DNA of 64,000 nucleotides from Eubacterium sp. AM49-13BH (GTDB lineage Bacteria > Bacillota > Clostridia > Lachnospirales > Lachnospiraceae), in the NCBI RefSeq assembly GCF_003464165.1, contig NZ_QSEK01000007.1, forward strand, positions 23,570 through 87,569. Direction: 5' to 3'. The notes under the pieces were generated by a model that was given only the letters and a program-made list of their open reading frames with translations, made no database searches and had not been told where the DNA came from. Made by a program: the position numbers and the translations under genes. This document shows, piece by piece, positions 1 through 8,574 of this stretch (the stretch's first letter is position 1; every line of letters starts with the position of its first letter).

Positions 1-992
1 TGATTGATGTGTATGCATCACTTTCTGTTGTTGCAACACAGAATAATTTTGTAAGACCTAAGATTAATGAAAAGGGTATTATAGATATCAAGAATGGTCG
101 TCACCCTGTAGTTGAGAAGATGATTTCTAATGATATGTTCATTGCTAATGATACTTATCTTGACAATGGCATGAATAGGATTTCGATTATCACAGGTCCT
201 AATATGGCTGGTAAATCTACATATATGAGACAGACTGCACTTATTGTGCTTATGGCACAGACAGGTTCTTTTGTACCTGCTGATTCAGCTAATATATGTA
301 TCGTAGACCGTATATTTACACGAGTCGGAGCGTCTGATGATTTGGCTTCCGGACAGTCTACTTTCATGGTTGAGATGACAGAGGTTGCCAATATCTTAAG
401 AAATGCAACGCCTAAAAGTCTTATAATTCTTGATGAAATCGGAAGAGGTACAAGCACATTTGATGGATTAAGTATTGCATGGGCCGTTGTTGAGTATATT
501 GCCAATACTAAATACTTAGGAGCCAAAACACTTTTTGCAACACATTACCATGAGCTTACTGAATTAGAAGGAACTCTTGACGGAGTCAATAATTACTGTA
601 TTGCTGTCAAGGAGAATGGCGATGATATTGTCTTTTTAAGAAAGATTGTAAAGGGAGGTGCGGATAAGAGTTATGGTATTCAGGTTGCCAAGCTTGCAGG
701 AGTTCCTGATGTGGTGCTTAACAGGGCAAAGGAACTTGTTGTTGATTTAAGTGACGCTGATATATCACAGAAAGCCAGGGATATTGCACAGTATTCCAAG
801 AAGCTTGACAAGATGAATGACAAGTACAGAAAGGTTAATGACCTTGAAGTTAAGCAGATGTCACTTTTTGATACTGTTAAGGATGATGATATAGTAACTG
901 ATATTATGAATCTTGATATAAGCAATATGACACCTATAGATGCACTTAATACACTTTATAAGCTGCAGGGAAAAGCTAAGAACCGCTGGTAA
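1..992 (+). CDS. mutS: DNA mismatch repair protein MutS, C-terminal part
   Basis: This is the C-terminal third of MutS, the mismatch-recognition ATPase. The reading frame is open to the left edge, so the gene starts outside the window and the first in-frame GTG is not a real start. The ATPase domain is intact: Walker [11 protein letters not shown], Walker [13 protein letters not shown] and the H-loop ATHYHEL. The tail ends in a helical region followed by a short C-terminal piece. mutL follows after about 70 bases, the usual mutSL pairing. The protein pairs with MutL to start strand-specific repair after replication. Confidence 0.97.
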   Translation, partial: IDVYASLSVVATQNNFVRPKINEKGIIDIKNGRHPVVEKMISNDMFIANDTYLDNGMNRISIITGPNMAGKSTYMRQTALIVLMAQTGSFVPADSANICIVDRIFTRVGASDDLASGQSTFMVEMTEVANILRNATPKSLIILDEIGRGTSTFDGLSIAWAVVEYIANTKYLGAKTLFATHYHELTELEGTLDGVNNYCIAVKENGDDIVFLRKIVKGGADKSYGIQVAKLAGVPDVVLNRAKELVVDLSDADISQKARDIAQYSKKLDKMNDKYRKVNDLEVKQMSLFDTVKDDDIVTDIMNLDISNMTPIDALNTLYKLQGKAKNRW

Positions 993-1062
993 AACAGGGA
1001 GGCTAAATCCTCTGCTCCTGCAAGGGCAGTCGCATTTTGTTTCACAAAACAGGGAGGATTGT

Positions 1063-2850
1063 ATGTCAATAACACTTTTAGACCAGAATACGATTAATAA
1101 GATTGCTGCAGGAGAGGTTGTCGAAAGACCTTCTTCTGTAGTTAAGGAGCTTGTTGAAAATGCTATTGATGCCGGAGCAACTGCGATTACAGTTGAGATA
1201 AAGGAAGGTGGAATTTCATTTATCAGGGTTACTGATAATGGAAGTGGTATCAATAAAGATGAGATTGAGATAGCATTTAAAAGACATGCTACAAGTAAAA
1301 TTAAATCAATTGAAGATCTTATGGCGGTTTCGTCTCTTGGCTTCAGAGGTGAGGCACTTGCAAGTATAGCTGCTGTATCCCAGGTTGAACTTATTACAAA
1401 GACTGCCGAATGCTTAAGCGGTGTGCATTATACTATTGATGGCGGCGTACCCGGGGAAGTGGCAGAAATAGGTGCTCCGGAGGGAACTACATTTATTGTA
1501 AGAAATCTTTTCTATAATACTCCTGTTAGAAGAAAGTTCTTAAAAACTGCTACAACTGAGGGTGGATATATTGGTTCGCTTGTGGAATATCTGGCACTTT
1601 CGCATCCTGATATTTCGTTCAGATTCATAAGCAATAACCAGAATAAGCTGCATACATCGGGTAATATGAATCTTAAGGATATAATATATAATGTGTATGG
1701 CCGGGATATAACTAATAATCTGTATGAAATCAGCGGCAAGTCTCAGGATATTGAGGCTTCCGGTTTTATTGGCAAGCCTATGGTTGTCCGCGGAAACAGG
1801 ACTTATGAGAATTATTATATCAATGGCAGATATATAAAGAGCAGTATTATAACTAAGGCTATAGAGGATGCCTATAAGGGCTTTATAATGCCACACAATT
1901 ATCCGTTCAGTGCAATACATTTTAAGATTAATCCTGCAATTATTGATGTAAATGTGCATCCAACCAAGATGGAGCTGCGCTTCTCGAACAATGAATATAT
2001 ATATAATTTTGTGTACGATACATGTTTAAAAGCACTTAATTCAAAGGAACTTATAGCAGAAGTTTCTGTGCCAGAGCCTGTTGCAGTTAAAATGCAGGAA
2101 GCACCTGTTGTAAGAAATGTTATGCCAGATATTAAATTGCCTGAACCTTTTGAAATTAAGCGTTCTGAGCAGATGGTTAAAGAAGATAAAGTAAGATATG
2201 AAGCTCTGACAAAATCCGAACCACCAAAGCAGATGAACCTTTTTGAGAATAAACTTCTTGATGAGAACAGCCGTAACAAATACAGAATCATAGGACAGCT
2301 GTTTGATACCTACTGGCTCATTGAATTTGAAGATAAGTTCTATATGATGGATCAGCATGCAGCACATGAAAAGGTGCTTTATGAAAGAACAATGAATAAG
2401 CTTCATAATAAGACAATAGGAACTCAGATGATTCTTCCACCGATTGTATTGTCACTTAATATGCATGAGGAAGAAATATACAAGGCTAATCAGGATATAT
2501 TTAAAAGATTAGGATATGAGATAGAAGAATTCGGCGGTAATGAATATAAGGTTACAGGAATTCCTGCCGGACTTCCTAAAATGGATTACAAACAGCTCCT
2601 TATTGATGTTCTGGATGGACTTTCTGAAGAAAGTGCCGGAAAAGATCCTGATATTATCACTGAAAAGGTTGCAAGTATGTCGTGTAAAGCGGCTGTAAAG
2701 GGCAATAACAGACTGTCATTTAATGAAGCATTTGAACTGATGGACGAGCTTATGAAGGCAGAAAATCCATATAACTGTCCACACGGCAGACCAACGCTTA
2801 TTATGATGAGCAAATATGAGATAGAAAAGAAATTTAAACGAATAGTATAG
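1063..2850 (+). CDS. mutL: DNA mismatch repair endonuclease MutL
   Basis: MutL of 595 residues. The frame is open from 940, but the ATG at 1063 is preceded by AGGGAGG and starts the canonical MSITLLDQNTINKIAAGEVV. The N-terminal GHKL ATPase shows ENAIDAGAT (about residue 32) and GFRGEALAS (about 93). The C-terminal domain carries DQHAAHEKVLYE (about 430), the DQHA(X)2E(X)4E nicking-endonuclease motif, and a CPHGRPT motif. This is therefore the endonuclease type of MutL found in bacteria without MutH. It lies between mutS and miaA, with 8 bases to miaA. Confidence 0.97.
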   Translation: MSITLLDQNTINKIAAGEVVERPSSVVKELVENAIDAGATAITVEIKEGGISFIRVTDNGSGINKDEIEIAFKRHATSKIKSIEDLMAVSSLGFRGEALASIAAVSQVELITKTAECLSGVHYTIDGGVPGEVAEIGAPEGTTFIVRNLFYNTPVRRKFLKTATTEGGYIGSLVEYLALSHPDISFRFISNNQNKLHTSGNMNLKDIIYNVYGRDITNNLYEISGKSQDIEASGFIGKPMVVRGNRTYENYYINGRYIKSSIITKAIEDAYKGFIMPHNYPFSAIHFKINPAIIDVNVHPTKMELRFSNNEYIYNFVYDTCLKALNSKELIAEVSVPEPVAVKMQEAPVVRNVMPDIKLPEPFEIKRSEQMVKEDKVRYEALTKSEPPKQMNLFENKLLDENSRNKYRIIGQLFDTYWLIEFEDKFYMMDQHAAHEKVLYERTMNKLHNKTIGTQMILPPIVLSLNMHEEEIYKANQDIFKRLGYEIEEFGGNEYKVTGIPAGLPKMDYKQLLIDVLDGLSEESAGKDPDIITEKVASMSCKAAVKGNNRLSFNEAFELMDELMKAENPYNCPHGRPTLIMMSKYEIEKKFKRIV

Positions 2851-2858
2851 AGGCTGAT

Positions 2859-3800
2859 ATGAAAAAAGAACCTTTAATAATACTTACAGGTCCGACAGCA
2901 GTTGGAAAGACAGAGCTTTCCATTGCACTTGCAAAGGCGGTAAACGGTGAGATAATAAGTGCCGATTCCATGCAGGTGTACAGATATATGGATATCGGAA
3001 CTGCCAAGATAACAAAAGAAGAGATGCAGGGTGTTAAGCATTATCTTGTTGATGAGATTGAGCCGACAGAGGGCTTTGATGTGGCAAGATTCAAGACTAT
3101 GGCTGTAGATGCAATACAAAAAATCCGTGAGAACGGTCATATTCCTGTAGTTGTTGGCGGTACAGGATTTTATATTCAGGCACTTTTATATGATTCTACA
3201 TTTGAAGATGATGAAAGTGATTATGAATACAGGGATTACCTTCAGGGGATTGCTGATACCAAGGGCGCAGAGGTGCTTCACGATATGTTAAAGGAAGCTG
3301 ACCCTGAATCTGCAGAGGCAATTCATGCCAATAATGTCAAAAGAGTTATCCGTGCACTTGAATTTTATAAGACGACAGGCAGGAAGATATCAGAACATAA
3401 TAACGAGCAGAGAGCTAAAGAGTCGCCTTATAATTTCTGCTACTTTGTCCTTAATGATAAAAGAGAAATTTTATATGACAGAATAAACAGGCGTGTTGAT
3501 ATAATGTTTGACAATGGACTGCTTGATGAGGTAAAACATTTGTCGGACATGGGGCTTGTAAAGGACGATGTTGCCATGCAGGGGATTGGATATAAAGAGG
3601 TATTCGATTATCTTGAAGGCAGATGTGATGAGGCTGGTCTTAGAGAAATGATTAAGCAGGATACAAGACATTTTGCAAAAAGACAGCTTACATGGTTTAG
3701 AAGAGAACCGTCGGTTACATGGGTGGATTTTTCCCAGATACGAAGAGAAGATGCACTTTCGTATATGCTTGAACAACTAAAAGAAAAGGAAATTATATGA
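2859..3800 (+). CDS. miaA: tRNA dimethylallyltransferase
   Basis: MiaA, 313 residues, transfers a dimethylallyl group to N6 of A37 in tRNAs reading UNN codons. It begins with the P-loop GPTAVGKTELS, followed by SADSMQVYRYMDIGTAK and GGTGFYIQALLY, all family hallmarks. The length is normal for the family. The gene follows mutL by 8 bases, and its stop overlaps the ATG of the next gene, so the group mutS-mutL-miaA and the downstream gene are probably co-transcribed. Confidence 0.96.
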   Translation: MKKEPLIILTGPTAVGKTELSIALAKAVNGEIISADSMQVYRYMDIGTAKITKEEMQGVKHYLVDEIEPTEGFDVARFKTMAVDAIQKIRENGHIPVVVGGTGFYIQALLYDSTFEDDESDYEYRDYLQGIADTKGAEVLHDMLKEADPESAEAIHANNVKRVIRALEFYKTTGRKISEHNNEQRAKESPYNFCYFVLNDKREILYDRINRRVDIMFDNGLLDEVKHLSDMGLVKDDVAMQGIGYKEVFDYLEGRCDEAGLREMIKQDTRHFAKRQLTWFRREPSVTWVDFSQIRREDALSYMLEQLKEKEII

Positions 3801-5075
3801 TTATGAGAGAAATGTATAAGAATATGGGAATCTGTGATGAAGTATATGATTACTGCGATAATATAATTAAGTCGCTTCATGACAGATTTGAAGAGATAGA
3901 CAAGAATGCAGAATATACCAGATGAAGGTTATAAAGGCAATGCAGGATAATAAGGTTGCTGAGATGCATTTATCAGGAACAACAGGTTATGGTTATAACG
4001 ATGATGGAAGAGATACTCTTGAGAAAGTATATTCAGATATATTCAAGACAGAGGATGCACTTGTAAGACCACAGATTATCTGCGGAACTCATGCGTTAAA
4101 TGTAGCTTTATCATCTAACTTAAGACCGGGTGATGAGCTTTTGTCGCCTGTTGGAAAGCCATATGATACAATGGATGAAATTATCGGTATCAGACCTTCT
4201 AAGGGAAGTCTTGCAGAATATGGAATTACATATGCACAGGTTGACCTGCTGCCAGACGGAGGCTTTGATTATGACGGAATTAAGAATGCAATCAATGAAA
4301 GAACAAAGCTTGTTACAATCCAGCGTTCTAAGGGATATGCTTCAAGACCTACACTTTCAGTTGAAAGAATTGGAGAACTTATAAGTTTTATCAAGGGAAT
4401 CAAGCCAGATGTTATATGCATGGTTGATAACTGCTACGGTGAATTTGTTGAAAGAATTGAACCTCAGAGGTTGGGGCAGATATGATAGTCGGTTCGCTTA
4501 TAAAGAATCCTGGCGGAGGACTTGCTCCATGCGGCGGCTATATCGCAGGAAAGAAAGAATGCGTTGAGCAGGCAGCTTACAGATTGTCTTCACCGGGGCT
4601 TGGAAAAGAAGTTGGTGCAACACTTGGTGTAAACCAGAGCTTTTATCAGGGACTTTTCTTATCACCTGTAGTTGTTGCCGGTGCACTTAAGGGTGCAATA
4701 TTTGCTGCAAATGTATACGAAAAGGCAGGCTTTGTAGTAAGACCTGATGGAAGTGAGCCAAGATATGATATTATTCAGGCAGTTGAACTTGGAAGTGCAG
4801 ACGGGCTTCTTGCTTTCTGTAAAGGAATCCAGGCGGCAGCACCTGTTGACAGCTTTGTTACACCAGAACCATGGCCGATGCCAGGATATGATTCAGACGT
4901 TATCATGGCTGCCGGAGCTTTCGTTCAAGGCTCATCAATAGAACTTTCTGCGGATGGCCCATTAAAAGAACCTTATTCAGTATTCTTCCAGGGAGGCCTT
5001 ACATGGTATCATGCAAAGCTTGGAATTATGATGAGTGTTCAGAAAATGTTTGAAAAAGATCTTATAAAGCTTTGA
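3797..5075 (+). pseudogene. methionine gamma-lyase / aluminium resistance family protein, two frameshifts
   Basis: A PLP-dependent cysteine/methionine-metabolism family protein, often named aluminium resistance protein. It is read in three frames: 3797 to about 3916, then to about 4467, then to 5075. Each break is repaired by adding one base. Adding A near 3917 gives EYNQMKVIKA, and adding G near 4467 gives EVGADMIVGSL. The repaired protein is about 425 residues and full length. Visible motifs include GTTGYGYND, CGTHAL, VDNCYGEF and SLIKNPGGGLAP, the last carrying the predicted PLP lysine. The start overlaps the miaA stop. Both losses fit doubled bases, so a sequencing error is more likely than decay. 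The substrate cannot be told from the sequence. Confidence 0.85.
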
Positions 5076-5099
5076 TTGAATTAATATTTGTGTTATAAT
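5072..5099 (+). promoter_or_regulatory. sigma-A type promoter of the DUF4321/radC unit
   Basis: TTGATT, a 16-base spacer, then TATAAT. The -35 box overlaps the stop codon of the gamma-lyase-like gene. The predicted start of transcription falls inside the hairpin at 5103-5130. Confidence 0.65.
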
Positions 5100-5102
5100 G
5101 CA

Positions 5103-5130
5103 TTGGAGTATGGATTTTTCCGTACTCCAA
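5103..5130 (+). promoter_or_regulatory. hairpin at the predicted transcript start
   Basis: An 8-base perfect inverted repeat, TTGGAGTA and TACTCCAA, with two further G-C pairs inside a short T-rich loop. It is followed by only three Ts, so it is a poor intrinsic terminator. It sits a few bases after the -10 box of the preceding promoter, so it may instead be a 5' stabilising hairpin. Its role is not known. Confidence 0.5.
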
Positions 5131-5153
5131 TTTATGATTAAAGGGTGAAATCT

Positions 5154-5417
5154 ATGAGTAACATTTCTAAATATAAGAACGGCTGGCTTTTATGGCTATT
5201 CATTCTGATAGGCATTGTGCTTGGCGGTCTTATTGCAGAACTTACTGCCGGTGTACATACATTAAGCTGGCTGTCTTATGGACAGAGTTTTGGTCTTAAC
5301 AGTCCACTGGTATTAGATCTTGGGGTACTTGTATTAACATTTGCACTCCAGATTAAGATTACTATTGCCAGTATAATAGGCGTTATACTTGCAATTATTA
5401 TTTACAGATTTATTTAA
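5154..5417 (+). CDS. small membrane protein, DUF4321-like
   Basis: A small membrane protein of 87 residues. The ATG at 5154 (MSNISKYKNG) has AAGGGTG seven bases upstream and is preferred to the in-frame GTG at 5145. Two hydrophobic segments are visible: about residues 11-29 (WLLWLFILIGIVLGGLIAEL) and 58-86. The middle contains SFGLNSPLVLDLGVL. Proteins of this form occur upstream of radC-mreB in many Clostridia and are assigned to DUF4321, with no known function. The assignment here is from memory of family shape and context. Confidence 0.75.
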   Translation: MSNISKYKNGWLLWLFILIGIVLGGLIAELTAGVHTLSWLSYGQSFGLNSPLVLDLGVLVLTFALQIKITIASIIGVILAIIIYRFI

Positions 5418-5436
5418 TCTGACTGCTGTTTAATTT

Positions 5437-6129
5437 ATGGTATATGAGAATATAATAACAGGTGTAGAAGAGGATAAGCTTCTTCCTTATGAGAAGTGCC
5501 TTGAGTATGGAGCAACAGCACTGGATAATGCGGAGCTGTTAGCTGCCATTATCAGAACCGGAACGAACGGATTAAGTTCTATCGAACTTGCTGAAAAGTT
5601 ACTGGAGAGTGCCGGTAATCTTAACGGACTATATAATATGTCTGTTCAGGAACTTATGCAGATTAAAGGCATAGGAAAGGCTAAAGCTGTGCAGATATGC
5701 TGTATACTTGAGCTTTCAAGGCGTATTGCCAAGCAGAAGGCAAGAGAAAAATTAGATTTTTCCAATGCAGAGACAATAGCAGGGTATTATATGGAAGACA
5801 TGAGACATCTTGAGAAAGAACATCTTATACTTGTTATGCTTGATAACAGATGCTGTCTTATAAGAGATAAGGTGCTTTCTGTAGGAACTTCCACTGGTTC
5901 AATGGTTTCGGTAAGAGAGATATTTAAAGAAGCACTTGATAACAGGGCAGCTTCAATAGTTCTTCTTCATAACCATCCTTCAGGCAATCCTTCTCCGAGC
6001 AGGGAAGATATGAAGGTTACAAGGAATGTGGCAGAAGCAGGGAAGATTGTAGGGATTGAGCTGCTGGACCATATTGTTATAGGAGATAATTCTTATTTCA
6101 GTTTTAAACAAATGCAATATATTAATTAA
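5437..6129 (+). CDS. radC: RadC family JAB/MPN-domain protein
   Basis: RadC, 230 residues. The N-terminal helix-hairpin-helix region (about residues 20-90) includes LMQIKGIGKAKAVQI. The C-terminal JAMM metalloprotease-like core is complete: HNHPSGNPSPSREDMKVT, followed by GIELLDHIVIGD. Despite the historical name, RadC has no proven role in DNA repair. Position just before mreBCD is a conserved Firmicutes arrangement. The ribosome site before this ATG is weak. Confidence 0.94.
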   Translation: MVYENIITGVEEDKLLPYEKCLEYGATALDNAELLAAIIRTGTNGLSSIELAEKLLESAGNLNGLYNMSVQELMQIKGIGKAKAVQICCILELSRRIAKQKAREKLDFSNAETIAGYYMEDMRHLEKEHLILVMLDNRCCLIRDKVLSVGTSTGSMVSVREIFKEALDNRAASIVLLHNHPSGNPSPSREDMKVTRNVAEAGKIVGIELLDHIVIGDNSYFSFKQMQYIN

Positions 6130-6151
6130 CAATTAAGAAAGGAAGTAAGAT

Positions 6152-7167
6152 ATGGGTAACGCATACGGAATTGATATAGGCACAAGTAATTTCAAAATGT
6201 GCTGCAGTGACAAAGATAAGATACTTAATGAGAAGAATATTATAGCTATTGCTAATAAAACAGAGCTTTTAGCTTTTGGAGATGAAGCATATGAGATGTA
6301 TGAGAAAGCTCCTGAGCATATAGAGGTTTCTTTCCCTGTAAAGTTTGGTGTTATAGCAGATATTGAGAATATGCAGACACTTCTTTTTAGTTTCTTTAAT
6401 AAGATTAATGAAGGAAAGAAGATTACAGGTTCAGATTTCTATATTGCTGTACCTACAGATGTAACAGAAGTAGAGAAGAGAGCCTTTTATGAACTTGTGG
6501 TTGATTCAAAGGTAAAGGCTAAGAATGTTTATGTAGTTGATAAGCCTGTTGCAGATGCAATTGGTGCAGGTCTTGATGTAACCAAGTCTAAAGGTATCAT
6601 GATTGTTAATATCGGCGCTGAGACAACAGAAATTTCTGTACTTTCTTTAGGAGGAATCGTTATAGCAAGGCTGTTAAGATTGGTGGTAATAAGCTTGATG
6701 ACTGCATTATAAGCAACGTAAGAAAAGCCTATAATCTTGTTATTGGAAGCAAGACTGCTGAGAATTTAAAGAAACAGTTAGGAAGTGCTGTTCCTGTATC
6801 AGAAAGCTTTGCACCTGGTTTTGGAAGAAATGTTTTATCAGGACTGCCTGTAAGTGTTGATATATCTTCTGATATTATATATCAGGCAATAATTGATTCA
6901 TTACATTCGATTATGGATGCAATTAAAGTTATTCTTGAGAGAACTCCGCCAGAACTTGCGGCAGATATTATTAAAGATGGTGTTTATTTTACAGGAGGAA
7001 CATCTCAGATTAATAATCTTGAGAAATTTATTAAGGATGAGACTAATCTTAATGTCAACATTGTGGAACATCCTGCAGAAAGCGTTGTAAGAGGTCTTAT
7101 GGGAGTTGTATCTAATCCTGAATTTGCCAAGGTTGCATATACTCCAACAGAGAAAAATTTTGATTAA
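6152..7167 (+). pseudogene. mreB: rod-shape protein MreB/Mbl, one frameshift
   Basis: An actin-like cell-shape protein that guides lateral wall synthesis. The first frame encodes GIDIGTSNFK, the phosphate 1 motif, and PVADAIGAGLDV up to GGIVIAR at 6670. It then hits an early stop at 6712. Restoring one G at 6670/6671 gives ARAVKIGGNKLDDCIISNVRKA and an open frame to 7167, with FTGGTSQINNLEKF near the end. The repaired protein is 338 residues, normal for MreB. The gene is preceded by AAGGAAG and followed 14 bases later by mreC. Because mreB is conserved and usually essential in rods, a lost base in the assembly is the likelier explanation. Confidence 0.88.
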
Positions 7168-7181
7168 GGGCAGGTTTTAGA

Positions 7182-8021
7182 ATGAGAAAGAAAATTTCTT
7201 CATTTATGACTTCGAAGAATATTCTCATTGCACTTACGGTTCTGTGCTGCTTCTTTATTGGAACAAGCTTTTTTACAGATACGCTTACCAAGCCTCTTAA
7301 AAAATGTGTTTCAATGATTGTTGTTCCGGTACAGAAAGGTATGAACAATATAGGCTTCTGGGTTTATGACAAATACCAGACGCTTCAGGAAATATCAGTT
7401 GTTCTTGATGAGAATAAGAATCTTCAGAGTCAGATTGATGAGCTTACAGAAGAAAATAATCAGTTAAAGCAGGATTCATATGAACTTAACAGGCTCCGTG
7501 AGCTGTATGAGCTTGACCAGCAGTATGCAGGCTATTCTAAAGTCGGAGCAAGAGTAATTGAAGTTACAACAGATAACTGGCATTCTTCATTCAAGATTGA
7601 TAAAGGTACAGATGATGGGCTTAAAGTTGATATGAATGTTATTGCAAGTGGTGGTCTTGTAGGTATTATTTCTGAAACAGGAAGTAATTATTCTATTGTC
7701 AAGACAATCACAGAGAATAACAGTAATGTGAGCGGAATGCTTATAGATACTAATGAAACATGTATAGTTCAAGGTGATATTGAACTTATGGATACAGGAA
7801 TGATACGTGTTTCACATTTTAAAAGTGATGTTATTGTCAGAAATGGTGATAAAGTAGTTACATCCAATATAAGTGATAAATATCTTCAGGGAATTCTGAT
7901 TGGATATGTTAAGGATGTTAAGCTGGATTCTAACAATCTTACCCAGTCTGGATATATTGTTCCCGCAGTTGATTTTAATAATCTGCAGGAGGTATTAGTC
8001 ATAACCCAGCTTAAAGAATAA
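7182..8021 (+). CDS. mreC: rod-shape-determining protein MreC
   Basis: MreC, 279 residues, the periplasm-side scaffold of the elongasome. There is one N-terminal membrane segment (about residues 14-33, ILIALTVLCCFFIGTSFF) and a coiled coil (about 65-110). The beta-rich MreC domain follows, with VIEVTTDNWHSSFKIDKG, GLVGIISETG and SDKYLQGILIGYV. It lies between mreB and mreD with short gaps, so the three are one transcription unit. Confidence 0.95.
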   Translation: MRKKISSFMTSKNILIALTVLCCFFIGTSFFTDTLTKPLKKCVSMIVVPVQKGMNNIGFWVYDKYQTLQEISVVLDENKNLQSQIDELTEENNQLKQDSYELNRLRELYELDQQYAGYSKVGARVIEVTTDNWHSSFKIDKGTDDGLKVDMNVIASGGLVGIISETGSNYSIVKTITENNSNVSGMLIDTNETCIVQGDIELMDTGMIRVSHFKSDVIVRNGDKVVTSNISDKYLQGILIGYVKDVKLDSNNLTQSGYIVPAVDFNNLQEVLVITQLKE

Positions 8022-8040
8022 GTGTTTAGGACTATTTATT

Positions 8041-8574
8041 ATGAAAAGAAAGATAACAGAATTGATTATTATATTGTTTTTCTATCTCATGCAGGTTTCT
8101 GTTGCAAGAGTTATTTCAATTGCTAATATTTCGCCTAACTGGCTTATTATTCTTCCAGTATTTTTTGGGTTTTTCTGTGGGAAAAATGATGGAATGTTTG
8201 CTGGATTTTTTGCAGGAATTATGTATGATTTGTTTTATTCCGGATTATTCGGATTTACAGCACTTATTTTTATTTACATAGGATATTTTTCAGGCTTTTT
8301 TTATCAGAAGTACGAGGTGAGAGAAATTCTTATCCCTCTTGCACTTGTGATAACTGCTGATTTCGGATATGGATTTATATCATATATTGGTAATTTCCTG
8401 CTTCATAACAGACTTAATGTAGGATTTTTTATGTCGAGATTTATTTTGCCGGAAGTTGTATATACAGCACTGGTTTCTCTTATTATATATCATCCTATAC
8501 ATTATTTCTGTACGATAACGGAGCCAGGGAGAGAGAGAAAAAAGAAGGGTAAGATTGATGAAGGAAGTATTTGA
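8041..8574 (+). CDS. mreD: rod-shape-determining protein MreD
   Basis: MreD, 177 residues, an integral membrane partner of MreC. The protein is hydrophobic over about 155 residues, with five to six predicted membrane segments, and ends in a basic tail (ERKKKGK). The motif GMFAGFFAGIMYDLFYSGLFG matches the family pattern of a glycine-rich segment followed by an aspartate. The end overlaps the PBP2 start by 17 bases, which suggests translational coupling. Confidence 0.9.
   Translation: MKRKITELIIILFFYLMQVSVARVISIANISPNWLIILPVFFGFFCGKNDGMFAGFFAGIMYDLFYSGLFGFTALIFIYIGYFSGFFYQKYEVREILIPLALVITADFGYGFISYIGNFLLHNRLNVGFFMSRFILPEVVYTALVSLIIYHPIHYFCTITEPGRERKKKGKIDEGSI

Noticed and set aside
940..1062. 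Upstream N-terminal extension of MutL
   Set aside because: The first 41 codons overlap mutS and match no MutL sequence; the ATG at 1063 has a strong ribosome site.
6670..6712. Programmed frameshift in mreB
   Set aside because: There is no slippery heptamer or strong downstream stem, and the same single-base loss recurs in unrelated genes, so an error is simpler.
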